Below are positions 35,710 through 45,400 of a stretch of DNA of 64,000 nt, piece by piece. The position numbers were made by a program, and so were the translations under genes. Position 1 is the stretch's first letter, and each line of letters starts with the position of its first letter. The stretch comes from Paludisphaera mucosa (GTDB taxonomy: Bacteria; Planctomycetota; Planctomycetia; Isosphaerales; Isosphaeraceae), in NCBI RefSeq assembly GCF_029589435.1, contig NZ_JARRAG010000003.1, positions 1 to 64,000 of the forward strand. Reading direction: 5' to 3'. The notes beneath the pieces were generated by a model, which worked only from the letters and a program-made list of their open reading frames with translations, had not been told where the DNA came from and made no database searches.

Positions 35710-35781
35710 TGCCGGAGATAATTCCCTCTTCCGCCGGCCGAGCAGTCCGGGAGTTTGTGCAGGACAACCCCTTTTTCCTGC
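35710..35781 (+). repeat. TGCCGGAGATAATTCC block plus GAGTTTGTGCAGGA hairpin
   Basis: The block at 35710-35732 matches 18538-18559 closely. The hairpin at 35751-35781 has arms GCAGGA and TCCTGC and matches 34804-34834 in its leader. Confidence 0.6.
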
Positions 35782-35826
35782 ATGACTGGCCGTCTCGGAG
35801 AATGCGTTTTCAGAGTCCGAATCGAG

Positions 35827-36450
35827 TCATTCGTCCAGGACTACGAGACGCCGAAACGTGAGGTTCAACCTCTCTCCCACGGGCTTCGCCGTCTTCGGAA
35901 TCTGGTGCAGCCAGTTCGCCTGCGTCCCGCCCCGCATGACGAGGAGGCTGCCGTGCGTCAGTTCGACGTTCGCCTTCAGCTCCTTCCGACGCTTGTGCTT
36001 GAGCTGGAAGTTCCGCGTCCCGCCGAAGCTGACCGAGGCGATGACGGGGTCCTCGCCGAACTCGGGCTCGTCGTCCGCGTGCCAGCCCATGCCGTCCCGG
36101 CCGTCTCGATAGCGGTTGAGGAGGACGCCGTTGAAGGCCACGCCGGAAGCGGATTCCACGGCGTCCTTGACCTCGACGAGGGCCGTCGTCCAGGGCAGGG
36201 GCTCGTTCACGATGCCCGAGTAGACGTAGCGAGCCCCTGCGTCGCCGTACCATGCCGTGAGGCGGGGCAACGGCTTCAGCTCGCCGAACATCTTCATCGA
36301 GTCCTGCCGCCATCGCGTCGTCTCGACGAGCTGCTGGAGGAGCCGGTCGGCCTGGGCTGTGGAGAAGAAGGACGGGTAGAGGACGACATCGGCCTCGGGG
36401 ACGTCGAGCGTCAGGGACGGGCGAGCGGAGTGGGTCGTGGATTCAGGCAT
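35827..36450 (-). CDS. alkB: AlkB-family 2-oxoglutarate/Fe(II)-dependent dioxygenase
   Basis: 207 residues, the size of the AlkB-homologue 2/3-like bacterial group. Iron ligands are visible as H-x-D in MGWHADDEPEFGEDPVIASVSFGGTRNFQLKHK and the distal His in WLHQIPKT. The 2-oxoglutarate Arg lies in GERLNLTFRRL (R-x5-R pattern). A nucleotide-recognition part (YVYSGIVNEPLPWT, GVLLNRYRDGRDGMGWH) is present. It removes alkyl groups from DNA or RNA bases by oxidation. Its ATG lies three bases after the VapC stop, and its GGAGGTAGGGA ribosome site overlaps the vapC end. It is therefore probably read from the toxin-antitoxin promoter, an unusual partnership. Confidence 0.94.
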   Translation of the reverse strand: MPESTTHSARPSLTLDVPEADVVLYPSFFSTAQADRLLQQLVETTRWRQDSMKMFGELKPLPRLTAWYGDAGARYVYSGIVNEPLPWTTALVEVKDAVESASGVAFNGVLLNRYRDGRDGMGWHADDEPEFGEDPVIASVSFGGTRNFQLKHKRRKELKANVELTHGSLLVMRGGTQANWLHQIPKTAKPVGERLNLTFRRLVVLDE

Positions 36451-36453
36451 TCC

Positions 36454-36894
36454 CTACCTCCGTACAAGACCCAAGCCGTCCTGCCACGGGTTGACGATGC
36501 GGGCACCGCTCGCTTTGAAATCGCCCTCGTTCCTGGTCATGACGTGCAGGCCGTGGCGAAGGGCGGTGGCCGCGATGAGCCCGTCGGCCGCATGCACGAC
36601 GAGCCCCTTCTTCTGGGCGCGTGCCGTCAGCTCGCCCCAAATCCTGCCGGTTTCGACGTCGATGGGAAGGATGCGTTCGGAGAACTGACCCTCCAGGGCG
36701 GCGAGCCACCCGGTCAGCTCATTTCGCTTCTTCCCGGCCGCGAGCAGGCCGATGCCTTTGACGATTTCGCCCACCGAGACGACGCTCAGGAAAAGCCTCT
36801 CGTCGAGAATCGCCGAGACGGCCGCGACCACCGCCGCATGGGGCTTGGGCTTCCGCAACTCGGCCATGGTGCAGGTATCGAGGAGCACCTTCAC
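36454..36894 (-). CDS. vapC: PIN-domain toxin, VapC type
   Basis: 146 residues from GTG 36894, which overlaps the antitoxin stop (GTGA). The PIN acidic residues are in place: VKVLLDTCTMAEL (first Asp), SVVSVGEIVKGI (Glu), HAADGLIAATALRHG (Asp) and VMTRNEGDF (final Asp). PIN toxins are Mg-dependent RNases, often cutting tRNA or rRNA. It is coupled to the Phd/YefM-type antitoxin upstream and followed after three bases by alkB. The target is unknown. Confidence 0.93.
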   Translation of the reverse strand: MKVLLDTCTMAELRKPKPHAAVVAAVSAILDERLFLSVVSVGEIVKGIGLLAAGKKRNELTGWLAALEGQFSERILPIDVETGRIWGELTARAQKKGLVVHAADGLIAATALRHGLHVMTRNEGDFKASGARIVNPWQDGLGLVRR

Positions 36895-37130
36895 AGCTCG
36901 ACGTCTCGCATGGGGCTCTTGTCGCGTTCCAGGCCGAGCCCCTCGAGGGACGGCCCGCCCATGAGGAAGGCTTTGAAGCTCTGACGCCGCCCGGTCAGCT
37001 CCGCGTACGTCTCGGCCGAGATGACGACCACGGCGTCTTTCCGCCGGGTGATGGTCTGCGGGCCTTCGGAGAGGGCGAGGTTCACGACCTCTGACAAGCG
37101 GTTCTTCGCGTCGGCGAGATTCCAGGTCAT
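36891..37130 (-). CDS. Phd/YefM-type antitoxin
   Basis: 79 residues. Opening MTWNLADAKNRLSEVVNLALSEGPQTITRRKDAVVVISAETYAELTG is the Phd/YefM DNA-binding fold. The tail (SFKAFLMGGPSLEGLGLERDKSPMRDVEL) is the likely toxin-binding part. GGAGG is close upstream, and a 15-base palindrome 20 bases before the ATG is its probable operator. The pairing of a Phd-type antitoxin with a PIN toxin is common. Confidence 0.93.
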   Translation of the reverse strand: MTWNLADAKNRLSEVVNLALSEGPQTITRRKDAVVVISAETYAELTGRRQSFKAFLMGGPSLEGLGLERDKSPMRDVEL

Positions 37131-37149
37131 CGAACACCTCCATTAAATC

Positions 37150-37164
37150 TAGCTAGTCTAGCTA
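37150..37164. promoter_or_regulatory. perfect palindrome, probable toxin-antitoxin operator
   Basis: TAGCTAG, one base, CTAGCTA, 19 bases upstream of the antitoxin start, in a short AT-rich window of a GC-rich region. The position suits autorepression by the antitoxin/toxin complex. Confidence 0.7.
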
Positions 37165-37220
37165 TATTGTCATGGCAACGTGATTTTGGCAAGCACTGAA
37201 TGAGCCCCCTGCCCCCCGCC

Positions 37221-37250
37221 CGATCACCGGACGTGACGCCCTTTATGTCC
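37221..37250 (+). repeat. dispersed motif copy (CGATCACCGGACGTGACGCCCTTTATGT)
   Basis: This is the same element as 19233-19263, with a weak inverted repeat GGAC...GTCC around ACGCCCTTT. It lies about 115 bases upstream of the ParD-like gene. Confidence 0.6.
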
Positions 37251-37364
37251 AGTACTTGTAGCCATAATCCCGCCACCTCGTCGAAAGCTTCCGAAGATGA
37301 GATAAAGGGGATTATTTCCACCTAAAATGCTCGAAACTCCATCCATTCTTGTTTTGACCATGGA

Positions 37365-37604
37365 TTGACAAGAATTGCCATGACGTGTGGGACGAGGGAG
37401 GATGAAGGCGGATACAGCATCGTGAGCGAATATATCCGTGAGTTGATCCGTGCCGACCAGGAGGGGGAGGCGGAAGAGCGCATCGACGCCCCCCTGCTGG
37501 AAGGGCTGGATTCCGGTCGGCCCATCGCCGTCACCGCCGAGTATTGGGAGCAGAAGAAGCGGCGGCTCGTCGAGCGGGTGAATCGAACCGCCCGCCCCCA
37601 ATGA
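37365..37604 (+). CDS. ParD-like antitoxin, probably N-terminally degenerate
   Basis: 79 residues from TTG 37365 (or ATG 37380). The ParD/CC2985-like helix GGYSIVSEYIRELIRADQEGEAEERIDAPLLEGLDSG is clear, and its C-terminal tail is typical (ITAEYWEQKKRRLVERV-like). The usual N-terminal beta strand and first helix residues (MNISLP...-type) are missing; instead the frame reads MTCGTRED. Either the start is divergent or the front was lost. The stop overlaps the ParE start (ATGA). DNA binding through the N-terminal strand is therefore doubtful. Confidence 0.75.
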   Translation: MTRIAMTCGTREDEGGYSIVSEYIRELIRADQEGEAEERIDAPLLEGLDSGRPIAVTAEYWEQKKRRLVERVNRTARPQ

Positions 37605-37917
37605 CGCGAAGCCATCGCGTCGCCCCGGCCGCCGACCGCGACATCGACGACCAGGCGGCGTATCTGATGGAGGAAGCGGACATCGACCTGGCCCTGCGTT
37701 TCCTCGCGGCCGCCGACGTCGCGTTCGCCCGGATCGCCCCGATGCCGGGCATGGGCCGGAGATGGGAATCGGTCGACCCACGCCCGGCCGACCTGCGGAT
37801 CTGGCGGATCAAAGGATTCCGCAATCATCCGGCCTTCATCGTGTCGCCGACGACGTCGTCGAGATCGTCCGCGTGCTGCACGCCGCCCGCGGCCTGGGCG
37901 CGTTGCTCGAATCCTGA
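37601..37917 (+). pseudogene. ParE-like toxin with frameshift
   Basis: Starts MTRSHRVAPAADRDIDDQAAYLMEEADIDLALRFLAAADVAFARIAPMPGMG, the ParE/RelE-like fold. Around 37841-37848 the homology jumps frame: the usual phrase (FIVYRPADDVVEIVRVLHAARGLGALL) is split, with FIV in the start frame and ADDVVEIVRVLHAARGLGALLES, stop at 37917, in the other. About seven bases appear to be missing. In its own frame the protein runs on to 37942 with unrelated residues. It is probably inactive. It overlaps the ParD gene by four bases. Confidence 0.8.
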
Positions 37918-38075
37918 ACCCTCGAGCCCGATTGACGCCTGAGGAAGCCGGCCCTCGGCCTCCGTCGATGGGTTCGTTGGCGCGATTCCCGGCCCGGGGC
38001 GCTCCGAATTCGCGCAACTCGATCCATGTTCTTCGGTAGAGGCTTCCATCGACGCCCACCGAGGAGACGCTCCGC

Positions 38076-39497
38076 ATGGCCACCGAGGCCCAGATCCAGG
38101 CCAATCGCGCCAACGCCAAGAAATCGACCGGGCCTCGCACCGACGCCGGCAAGGCCCGGTCGCGGCTCAACGCCCTGAAGCACGGGTTCCGCGCCCGCAG
38201 GGTCGACCCGGTCCTGCCGCAGGAGGATGCGGGGGAGCTGCAGGCGCGGATCCAGGAATGGCTCGACGACTACAAGCCGACCAACGCCGTCGAGCGCGAC
38301 CTGGTCGTCCGGGGGGCGAAGATCGCCTGGTCGCTCGACCGCGCCGAGCGGCACGAGACCGCCCTGCTCTCGCGACGCGTGCGCCAGGCGCTGCTGCACT
38401 CGCGGGCGAGGGGCACGGCGAAGGCCTGCGGGCTGGGCCGCAAGCTGCTCTACCTGACCGGCAAGCGGCTGCTGCCGGGCTCGGGGCCGGACTGGGCCGA
38501 CGACCCCGCCGCGTTCGTCGCCGCGCTCGAGGAGACGCCCGAGGGCGCGCGCTGGCTGCTCGACCGCTGGGTCGAGGTCCGCTGCCTGATCATCTCGGAC
38601 GAGCTGTGGACGTACCAGGACCAGTTCAAGTTCGTCCGGCTCCTGGGCAAACAGCCGTTCGACGCGATCGACGACGCCGAGCTGAACGAGATCTTCCTGG
38701 CCTGGGAAGTCATCGAAGAAGGCTGGGGCGTGCGGTTCTGGAAGAAGGTGCAGGAGACGACCCCCTACGAGGATCCCGCCTTCAGCGCCTGGCGGCTCTG
38801 GCGCGAGCTGGTCACCCGGCCGGCCGACGCCGACGCGGCCGTCGCGCTGCTGCGCGGCGTCGCCCAGCGCGAGATCGACCGCCTCGAAGCGCTGATCGTC
38901 GACCTCGACGTCGTGGAGGGCGAGGACGCGACCGAGGCGGCCGAGCAGGCCTCGTTCTCGGCCGGCGACGGCTCCGAGCGGCTGCGGCGGTACCAGGCGG
39001 TCCGGGGCCGCGAGCTGATCAAGACCATCGAGACCCTGAGCAAGCTCCGCAAGGAGTCCGCCAAGCCCGAGCCGAAGTCGAAGGCGAAGCCGACGCCGGC
39101 CCCCAAGCCGAGCCCGATCCCGAAGCCGGCCCCGGCGGCGGCGGCGAAAAAAACGACGACGACCGAACCCAAGCCAGCAGCGGCCGAACCCGTTTCGGTG
39201 AATCGTGTTATGATCGCCTCACCGGTCCCCGCGATCCCCGAAGGAAGCCGAATCGAAGCCAGGCGACGGCCGGTCGCGCCGGCCCCGATGGTCGAGCCGG
39301 AACACACGGCCGCGGACTTCGCCGCGATCCGGCTGCGGGTGGTGAGGGAGCAGCAAAAGACAGGCCCGAGGGAACGCGGCGGGCGTCCCTCGGGCCTGTG
39401 GGATCAGGGGGTCGGATCGGACGAGGCGGCGGTCAGACCGGCCGCTTCCGCGACGTCCCCAGGCGGCTCTCGTCGAGCGACTGGATCGCCCGGCTGA
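38076..39497 (+). CDS. conserved planctomycete hypothetical protein (QANRANAKKSTGP family)
   Basis: 473 residues. It begins ATEAQIQANRANAKKSTGPRTDAGKARSRLNALKHG, an N-terminus shared by many uncharacterised planctomycete and other bacterial proteins. The middle is helical (about 60-320). A low-complexity Pro/Lys/Ala segment follows (about 325-375), then a short basic tail. The last 35 residues are translated from a perfect terminator-type inverted repeat and from the antisense of the convergent giant gene, so the natural stop may have been lost. Ribosome site GAGGAG before the ATG. Function is unknown; a nucleic-acid role is only a guess from the basic character. Confidence 0.8.
   Translation: MATEAQIQANRANAKKSTGPRTDAGKARSRLNALKHGFRARRVDPVLPQEDAGELQARIQEWLDDYKPTNAVERDLVVRGAKIAWSLDRAERHETALLSRRVRQALLHSRARGTAKACGLGRKLLYLTGKRLLPGSGPDWADDPAAFVAALEETPEGARWLLDRWVEVRCLIISDELWTYQDQFKFVRLLGKQPFDAIDDAELNEIFLAWEVIEEGWGVRFWKKVQETTPYEDPAFSAWRLWRELVTRPADADAAVALLRGVAQREIDRLEALIVDLDVVEGEDATEAAEQASFSAGDGSERLRRYQAVRGRELIKTIETLSKLRKESAKPEPKSKAKPTPAPKPSPIPKPAPAAAAKKTTTTEPKPAAAEPVSVNRVMIASPVPAIPEGSRIEARRRPVAPAPMVEPEHTAADFAAIRLRVVREQQKTGPRERGGRPSGLWDQGVGSDEAAVRPAASATSPGGSRRATGSPG
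39360..39399. terminator. bidirectional terminator hairpin inside the overlap of two convergent genes
   Basis: 14-base perfect arms ACAGGCCCGAGGGA (39360-39373) and TCCCTCGGGCCTGT (39386-39399) with a 12-base loop. It lies within the reading frame of the 38076 gene and just 3' of the giant gene stop (39433). Confidence 0.7.
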
Positions 39498-42400
39498 AGG
39501 CGTCGGAGGTCAGCGGGGCGGCCGTGACGGCCGCGGGGTTGACGGCGACGACCGTCTGGGCGACGGCCTGCGGGCCGGCCGAGGCCGCCGCGGGGGTCGC
39601 CTTGGCCCGGATCGCGGCCCCGGTCGCCCGGGCGAACCGGCCCCGGACGGGCGTGCGGACCTTGGCGGCGGGGGCGAGCTGGAAGGTCGCGGCGGCGATG
39701 GGGGTCGACGAGCCGTCGGCCCCGGCCGCCCGGGCGGTCAGCGTGTAGGAGCCGTTGCGGGCCCCCGCCGGGAGCTGGAAGGCGTAGCGGCCGGCCGCGT
39801 CGGCCACGGCCGTGCCGACCTTCTTCGACCCCATCACGCCGGTCCCGCCGAGGTACAGGTCGACCTTCGTCCCCGGGGCGGCCGCCCCGTCGAACCAGGG
39901 CTGGCGGGCCCCCGAGGCGTTCGAGCCGGACAGCGAGAGCGACGGCAGCGTCGAGACCGTCTCCTGGTTGACCGGGGTCGCGGCCGAGGTCGCGGCGCGG
40001 GCGACGGTCGCCGCGGGGGCGGTCGTCGCGGCGCCGGTCGTGGTCGTGGTCGACGTCGTGGTGGTCGTCGTCGAGCCGGCGACGTCGGACCGGGCGGGCC
40101 CGGCCGTGGCCGAGGCCGAGGCGAAGCCCCTCGTCTGGGCCGAGGGGAGCGCCCCGGCGATCAGGCTGGAGGTGGTCAGCGTCCGGTAGGCCAGCGGGGC
40201 GCCGACCGGGACGACGGGGGCCCCGACGGCCCCGGGGAAGCTGGTGACCTCGGCGTCGGCCCCGTTGGGCAGGGTCTGCACCATCTTCACCAGGAACTGG
40301 CCCGTGGTCGGGCGGTAGACGGCGGGCAGGTCCCAGCCCACGCCGGCGTAGTCGGCGGGCACCGGGATGTCGCCGCCCTGGAAGACGACCTGGGTCGGGA
40401 ACTGCGATCCGGCCGGCCGGGCGATCGTGAAGACGCCCAGGGTCGGGTCGAAGACCGCGGGGATCGTCTTGTACGCCAGCCCGTTGTCGTGGAAGTACAG
40501 GTTGTCGTACTTGCCGGGGACCGGGATCTGGTTGGCGGGGAGCGTGGCGACGACGTCGAAGGTCCCGCCGGCCAGCGAGTAGGTCAGGAACTGGCCGGTG
40601 CTGGGGCGGTAGACGGTGGGCTGGTCGTAGCCAAGCCCGAGGAAGTCGCCGACCAGGGGGACGTCGCCGGCGACCCCGAAGCCGAACGAGCGGATCGAGC
40701 CCGACGGGGTGGTCAGGGTCCAGACGCCGGTCGTGCCGTTGACCAGGTCGTAGACGCCGTACTGGGTCGCCCCGGGGCCGTCGAAGTTGCCCACGATCGG
40801 CACGCTGGAGCCGCCCGTCCCGAACTTGAAGGTCAGGCCCCCCTGGGTCGACCGCCAGACGACCCAGCTGGCGTCCGCCGAGCGGAAGGCGGCCAGGTCG
40901 TTCTTGCCGTCGGCGTCGAAGTCGCCGGCCAGCGGGATGTCGCCCGCGGAGCCGACGCTGGCCCCGTTGGGGAACCAGATGGGGACGAACGACGGCGGCG
41001 TGTAGTGGGTGAACCACTGGCCGAAGCCGACGCCGTCGTTGCGCAGGTAGAGCATGCTCTGCGACTGCGAGAGGCTCGAGGAGCCCCCCAGGTCGAGGGC
41101 GCTGCCGCTGTAGTCCAGCCCGGTCGTCACGATGGTCATCGCCAGCGTGGGGCTGCTGCCGGGCGCGACGTTGCCGGCGGGGTCGACGGCGGTCGCGGTC
41201 AGCCCGATCAGGCCGTTGTTCAGCGCCAGGGGGAGCTGCACCGCGAAGTTGCCCGAGGCGTCGGCCGTGGTCTGGGCCAGGATCGGCCCGGCGGGGTTGG
41301 TGAGCGGGGCCTGGTAGATCCGGATGATCGACCCCGCGTTCGTCGCCCCGACGGTCCCGTTGAAGACCGGCTTGCGGACGTTGGTGATGTTGTCGCCGAC
41401 GATCCCCGAGTCGTAGTTCGGGTTCAACGTCAGGCTCGGGGCCGCCGTGGGACCCTGGGTCTTGACGCGGACCGTCACCTGCGGGCTGGGATGCGCCGCC
41501 AGGCCGGCCGCGTTGGAGGCGACGGCCACGACGGTGTAGGTCCCGTCGCCCAGCGTGGGCAGGAGGAGCGTGAACCCGCCCGAGGCGTCGGCGATGGTGG
41601 TGACCGGCGGCGAGAACGGGGCGAACGTGCCGCCGGCGCCCAGCAGGTACAGCTCGACCGCGGCCCCGGCGGTGGTGGTCCCGACGAACCCGGGGTTGGG
41701 GTGGTTGGTGTAGTTCTGCGCCGGCACCAGGCCGGTGTTGTCGGAGGCCCGCAGGGCCAGCGAGGGGTCGGCGGGGACCGTCGAGTTCCCCAGGTCGTCG
41801 GCGTCGACCGTGATGCTCAGGGTGATCGGGTTGCCGACCGCCCCGGCGTCGTCGGTCGCGTAGATCTTGAGGACCTTCAGGCCGTTGCTGGGGAGCAGGC
41901 CCGCTCCGACCTGGATCGTGAAGTTGCCGAAGCTGTCGGTCCAGTTGGCCGGGACGTTGGTGCCCGGCGGGTTGGTGGTCGGGTCGGTGCCCGGGCGGGC
42001 GATGTCGAAGCCGCCGATGATCTTGCCGTCGGTCTGGTCGTAGATGGTGATCCGGGTCGCGTTGTTGAACCCGGACGTCATGCTCAGGCCCGAGACGCGG
42101 AACTGGGAGGTCGTGACGATCGGCGTGCCGTCGGGGGCCGTGCCGTTGGTGTCGGCCGCGGCGACCCGCACCGTCCCGGGGATCGTCAGCGGGGCCATCT
42201 TGATGCTGAACATGCCCCGGCCCCAGGTCGAGGCCAGCAGCAGGTCGGGGTCGCCCTGGGCCGTCGCCGAGTAGGGGTCGAGCGGGCCCAGCAGGTTGGG
42301 GACGCCGGTGGCGGGGTTGATCGCCCCCAGCGACAGGTCGAGGTCGGTGGCCTCGGTCCGGGGCAGGTAGCCCCCCAGGATGGGGGCGCCGTCGACGTCC

Positions 42401-45400
42401 TGGTTGGGGTACAGGCTCCAGGTCACGCCGTTGTCGAGCGAGCGGAAGACGCCCGTGTCGCCCGAGACGTAGAGGACCGGGTGCAGGCCCGCGCCGACCG
42501 GGTCGGCCGTCGCGTTGGGGATCGAGTACCGCCAGTCGACGACCATCGCCGAGAGCGACAGCGACTGGCTGAGCTTGATGCCGTTGGGGTCGGTGTTCTG
42601 GTTGTAGTTCTGCCCGAAGATCGTGTACGACAGGTTGCGGAGGTTGCCCGTGACGTTGACCCACGAGGCCCCGGCCGCGACCGAGTCCCTGATGAAGAAG
42701 ACGCCCGTCGAGGTGACGGCGTAGGCGGCGTGGCTGCCCCGGACCGGGCTGGGGATGATCCGCAGCACGGACGAGCCGTCGAGGCCCGTCGAGGCCTCCT
42801 GCCACGAGTTCTGGGTGCCGCCGCCGCCGGTCCTCGTGAGGAAGACCCGGCCGGTGTTGGTGCCGACGTACATGAAGTTGCCGAGGTTGCCGATGCCGCC
42901 GGGCGCGGCCGGGTCGGGGGCGCCGTAGGCCAGGGCCTGGCTGTACCCCGTCGGGCTGCCGAAGACCGTCGGGGCCCCGATCTCGAACCAGGTGCCGCCC
43001 TGGTTCGTGGTCGAGAAGATCCGCCCGGTCGACGAGCTGATCATGATCTGCTGGCCGGACAGCGAGTTGACCGCGAAGGTCGCCCCGGGGCCGGGGCCCC
43101 ACTGGGGGTCGGGGACGTCCGAGCTGCCGCTGCTCGACTGGATCAGGCCGAACGTCCGGCCGATGTGGTTGACCCGGTAGAAGGTCGTCCCCTGGTTGAC
43201 CGACATCGAGCCCGGGGCGAACGCCTGGTAGACCGTCCCGAAGCCCTGGGGGTCGACGGCGACGCCGCCCGAGCTGGTCCCCTCGAAGGTCGGGAACCAG
43301 AGCAGGTCGCCGTTGTTCAGGATGTTCCCGTCCGAGAACTGGCCCTGGTCGTTGCTGCTGCCGTAGAAGAGGGCCTGGTCGCGGCTGACGGCCGCGCCCA
43401 CGTTGTTGGGCTGGACGGCGCCGTAGTAGAACTGGGTGATCTGGAGGTTGCCGTTGCGGTCGCCGCCGGGGGTCGGCGTGGTCCCCACGCTGGTCCCGAT
43501 CAGCTGCTTGCCGTCGTCGTCGAGCACCGACCAGACGCCCCGGTTGGTGCCGTAGACCAGCCGGGTGAGGCCGGACGTCGGGTCGATCATCGTGATCAGC
43601 CGGTGGTAGTCCGGCGCGGTCCCGCCCCCGCTGATGGGGGCGTCGAACGGGATCCACTCGGTCCCGAAGCCGTTGTTCGTGAACTGGACCAGGTTGCGGA
43701 CGAACCGGGTGGCGTCGGCGTTGAACGGGTTGCCGGGGTCGCGGATGTAGTTCAGGAAGTCGCCCTGGGTCGCGAAGCCGTCGAGGATGTTGCCGATCGT
43801 GACCGGGCCGGTCGAGCTCCAGTCGGTCAGGCCGTCCTTCGAGACCGACGAGAAGAGGGTCAGGTTGTAGGCGTCCCAGATCTTGGTGGCGTCGACCCGG
43901 ATCATGCCGGTGCCGGTGGCGGGGGCGTGGAAGCCGCCCAGGTAGACGACGTTGGGGTTCGTCGGGTCGACGGCCAGCGACAGGGCGAAGTTGCCGTCGC
44001 CGTTGGTGACCGTGTAGTCGTTGAGGGTGACGTCGTTGCTGGGGATCGAGGGGGTGAAGTTGCCGAGCGGGGGCTCGGTCGGGATCCGGACCTGCACCCA
44101 GTTCGCGCCGAAGTCCTTGGTCATGAACAGGCCGAAGAGGCTGCCGTCGGTGTTGGCGACCGCGGCGTACAGCCAGCCGGCGTAGAGCTGGTCGGCGAGC
44201 GGGACGCCGGTGAGGTCGGGCTTGACCAGGGCGATCCGGCCGTGGGCCCCGTTGGGGTTCACGCCGGGGTTGGCGACGGCCACGCTCCTGCGGTCGAACG
44301 TGTCGACGACCAGCGGGTTGCCCACGCCGCCGGCGAGGATGTTCCAGACCTGGCCGCGGTTGGGGCTGATGTAGACGCCGTCGCCCCGGAAGGCCGCGTA
44401 GAGGACCTGCAGGTTGGGGTCGGTGCCGCCGCCGGTGTCGCTCGTGGGGTCGAGCACGACGTCGGTGGCGTTGCCGGCCTTCATGAGCTGCCAGTGGTCG
44501 CCGGTGTCGAGGCTGCGCCAGAGGCCGCCGTTGGTCCCGCTCACCGCGGCGTAGATGATGACCTGGTTCTGGAGCGTGGCCTTGGGGTCGACCACGACCT
44601 TGAAGGTCGTCGTCCCCACGAAGATCCGGTCGCGGGCCGTCGAGGCGATCGGCAGCGGGGCGCCGGCGGCGTCGACGTTGGTGGAGCTGTCATAGAGCCG
44701 CCAGGTGGCCCCGCCGTCCTTGGAGATCAGGAAGCCGACGCCCTGGCTGCCCGAGTCGCCCTCGCCGGTGGAGGCGATCACGATCGACTGGTTGGGGTCG
44801 TTGTTGCGGGCGAAGACGGCGATCCCGCCGATGTTCAGGCCGTTGCTGGGGCCGAAGTCGGTCAGGGGGATGTAGGTCGGGCCCTGGGGGTCGGTGGTGA
44901 GGAAGTTGGTCGTCTTCCAGACGCCGCCGCTGGCCCCGCCGATGAAGAAGGTGTTGCCGGTGGGGTCCGACGTGTCCTGCGCCATGGCGCCGATGCGGCC
45001 GCTCGAGCCCGAGACCGGGGCCGGGCCGACCGAGGTCCAGGTGTTCCGCGAGAGGGCGTTGGAGGCGTCGGTCTGGAAGATCCGGAAGCTGCCGCCGGTG
45101 CGGTCGGCGACCGGCTCGCCCAGGCCCGAGGTCGGCAGCGGCTTCTCGAAGAGGAGCGACCAGCTGTTGAGCGTGGCCGCGGCCCCGCCGGTGCTGGTGA
45201 TCGTCAGCTGCCACGTCCCGCCCGACGGCGCGTCGAGGAAGCCGTTCGTCGGGTTGAGCAGCGACCGCAGGGGGTTGAACGACGCGCCCGAGTACGGCGG
45301 CGAGCTCTGGCTGATGGGCGTCGGGGCCGCGTCGTCGAAGATGGCGTCGACGAACCCGCCGCCGTTGGGGCCCTGCACCAGGTTGGCGAAGAGCGTGACC

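Larger units (their letters stand above)
35383..35826. other. gene-free stretch with repeats
   Basis: It contains a GTCTCAAAAACG palindrome (35579-35604, one mismatch), a TGCCGGAGATAATTCC block (35710-35732) and a GAGTTTGTGCAGGA hairpin (35751-35781). The frames here translate the repeats. No gene is supported. Confidence 0.6.

Noticed and set aside
37127-37321. 64-codon minus-strand frame upstream of the antitoxin
   Set aside because: It translates the dispersed repeat at 37221-37250 and overlaps the operator region.
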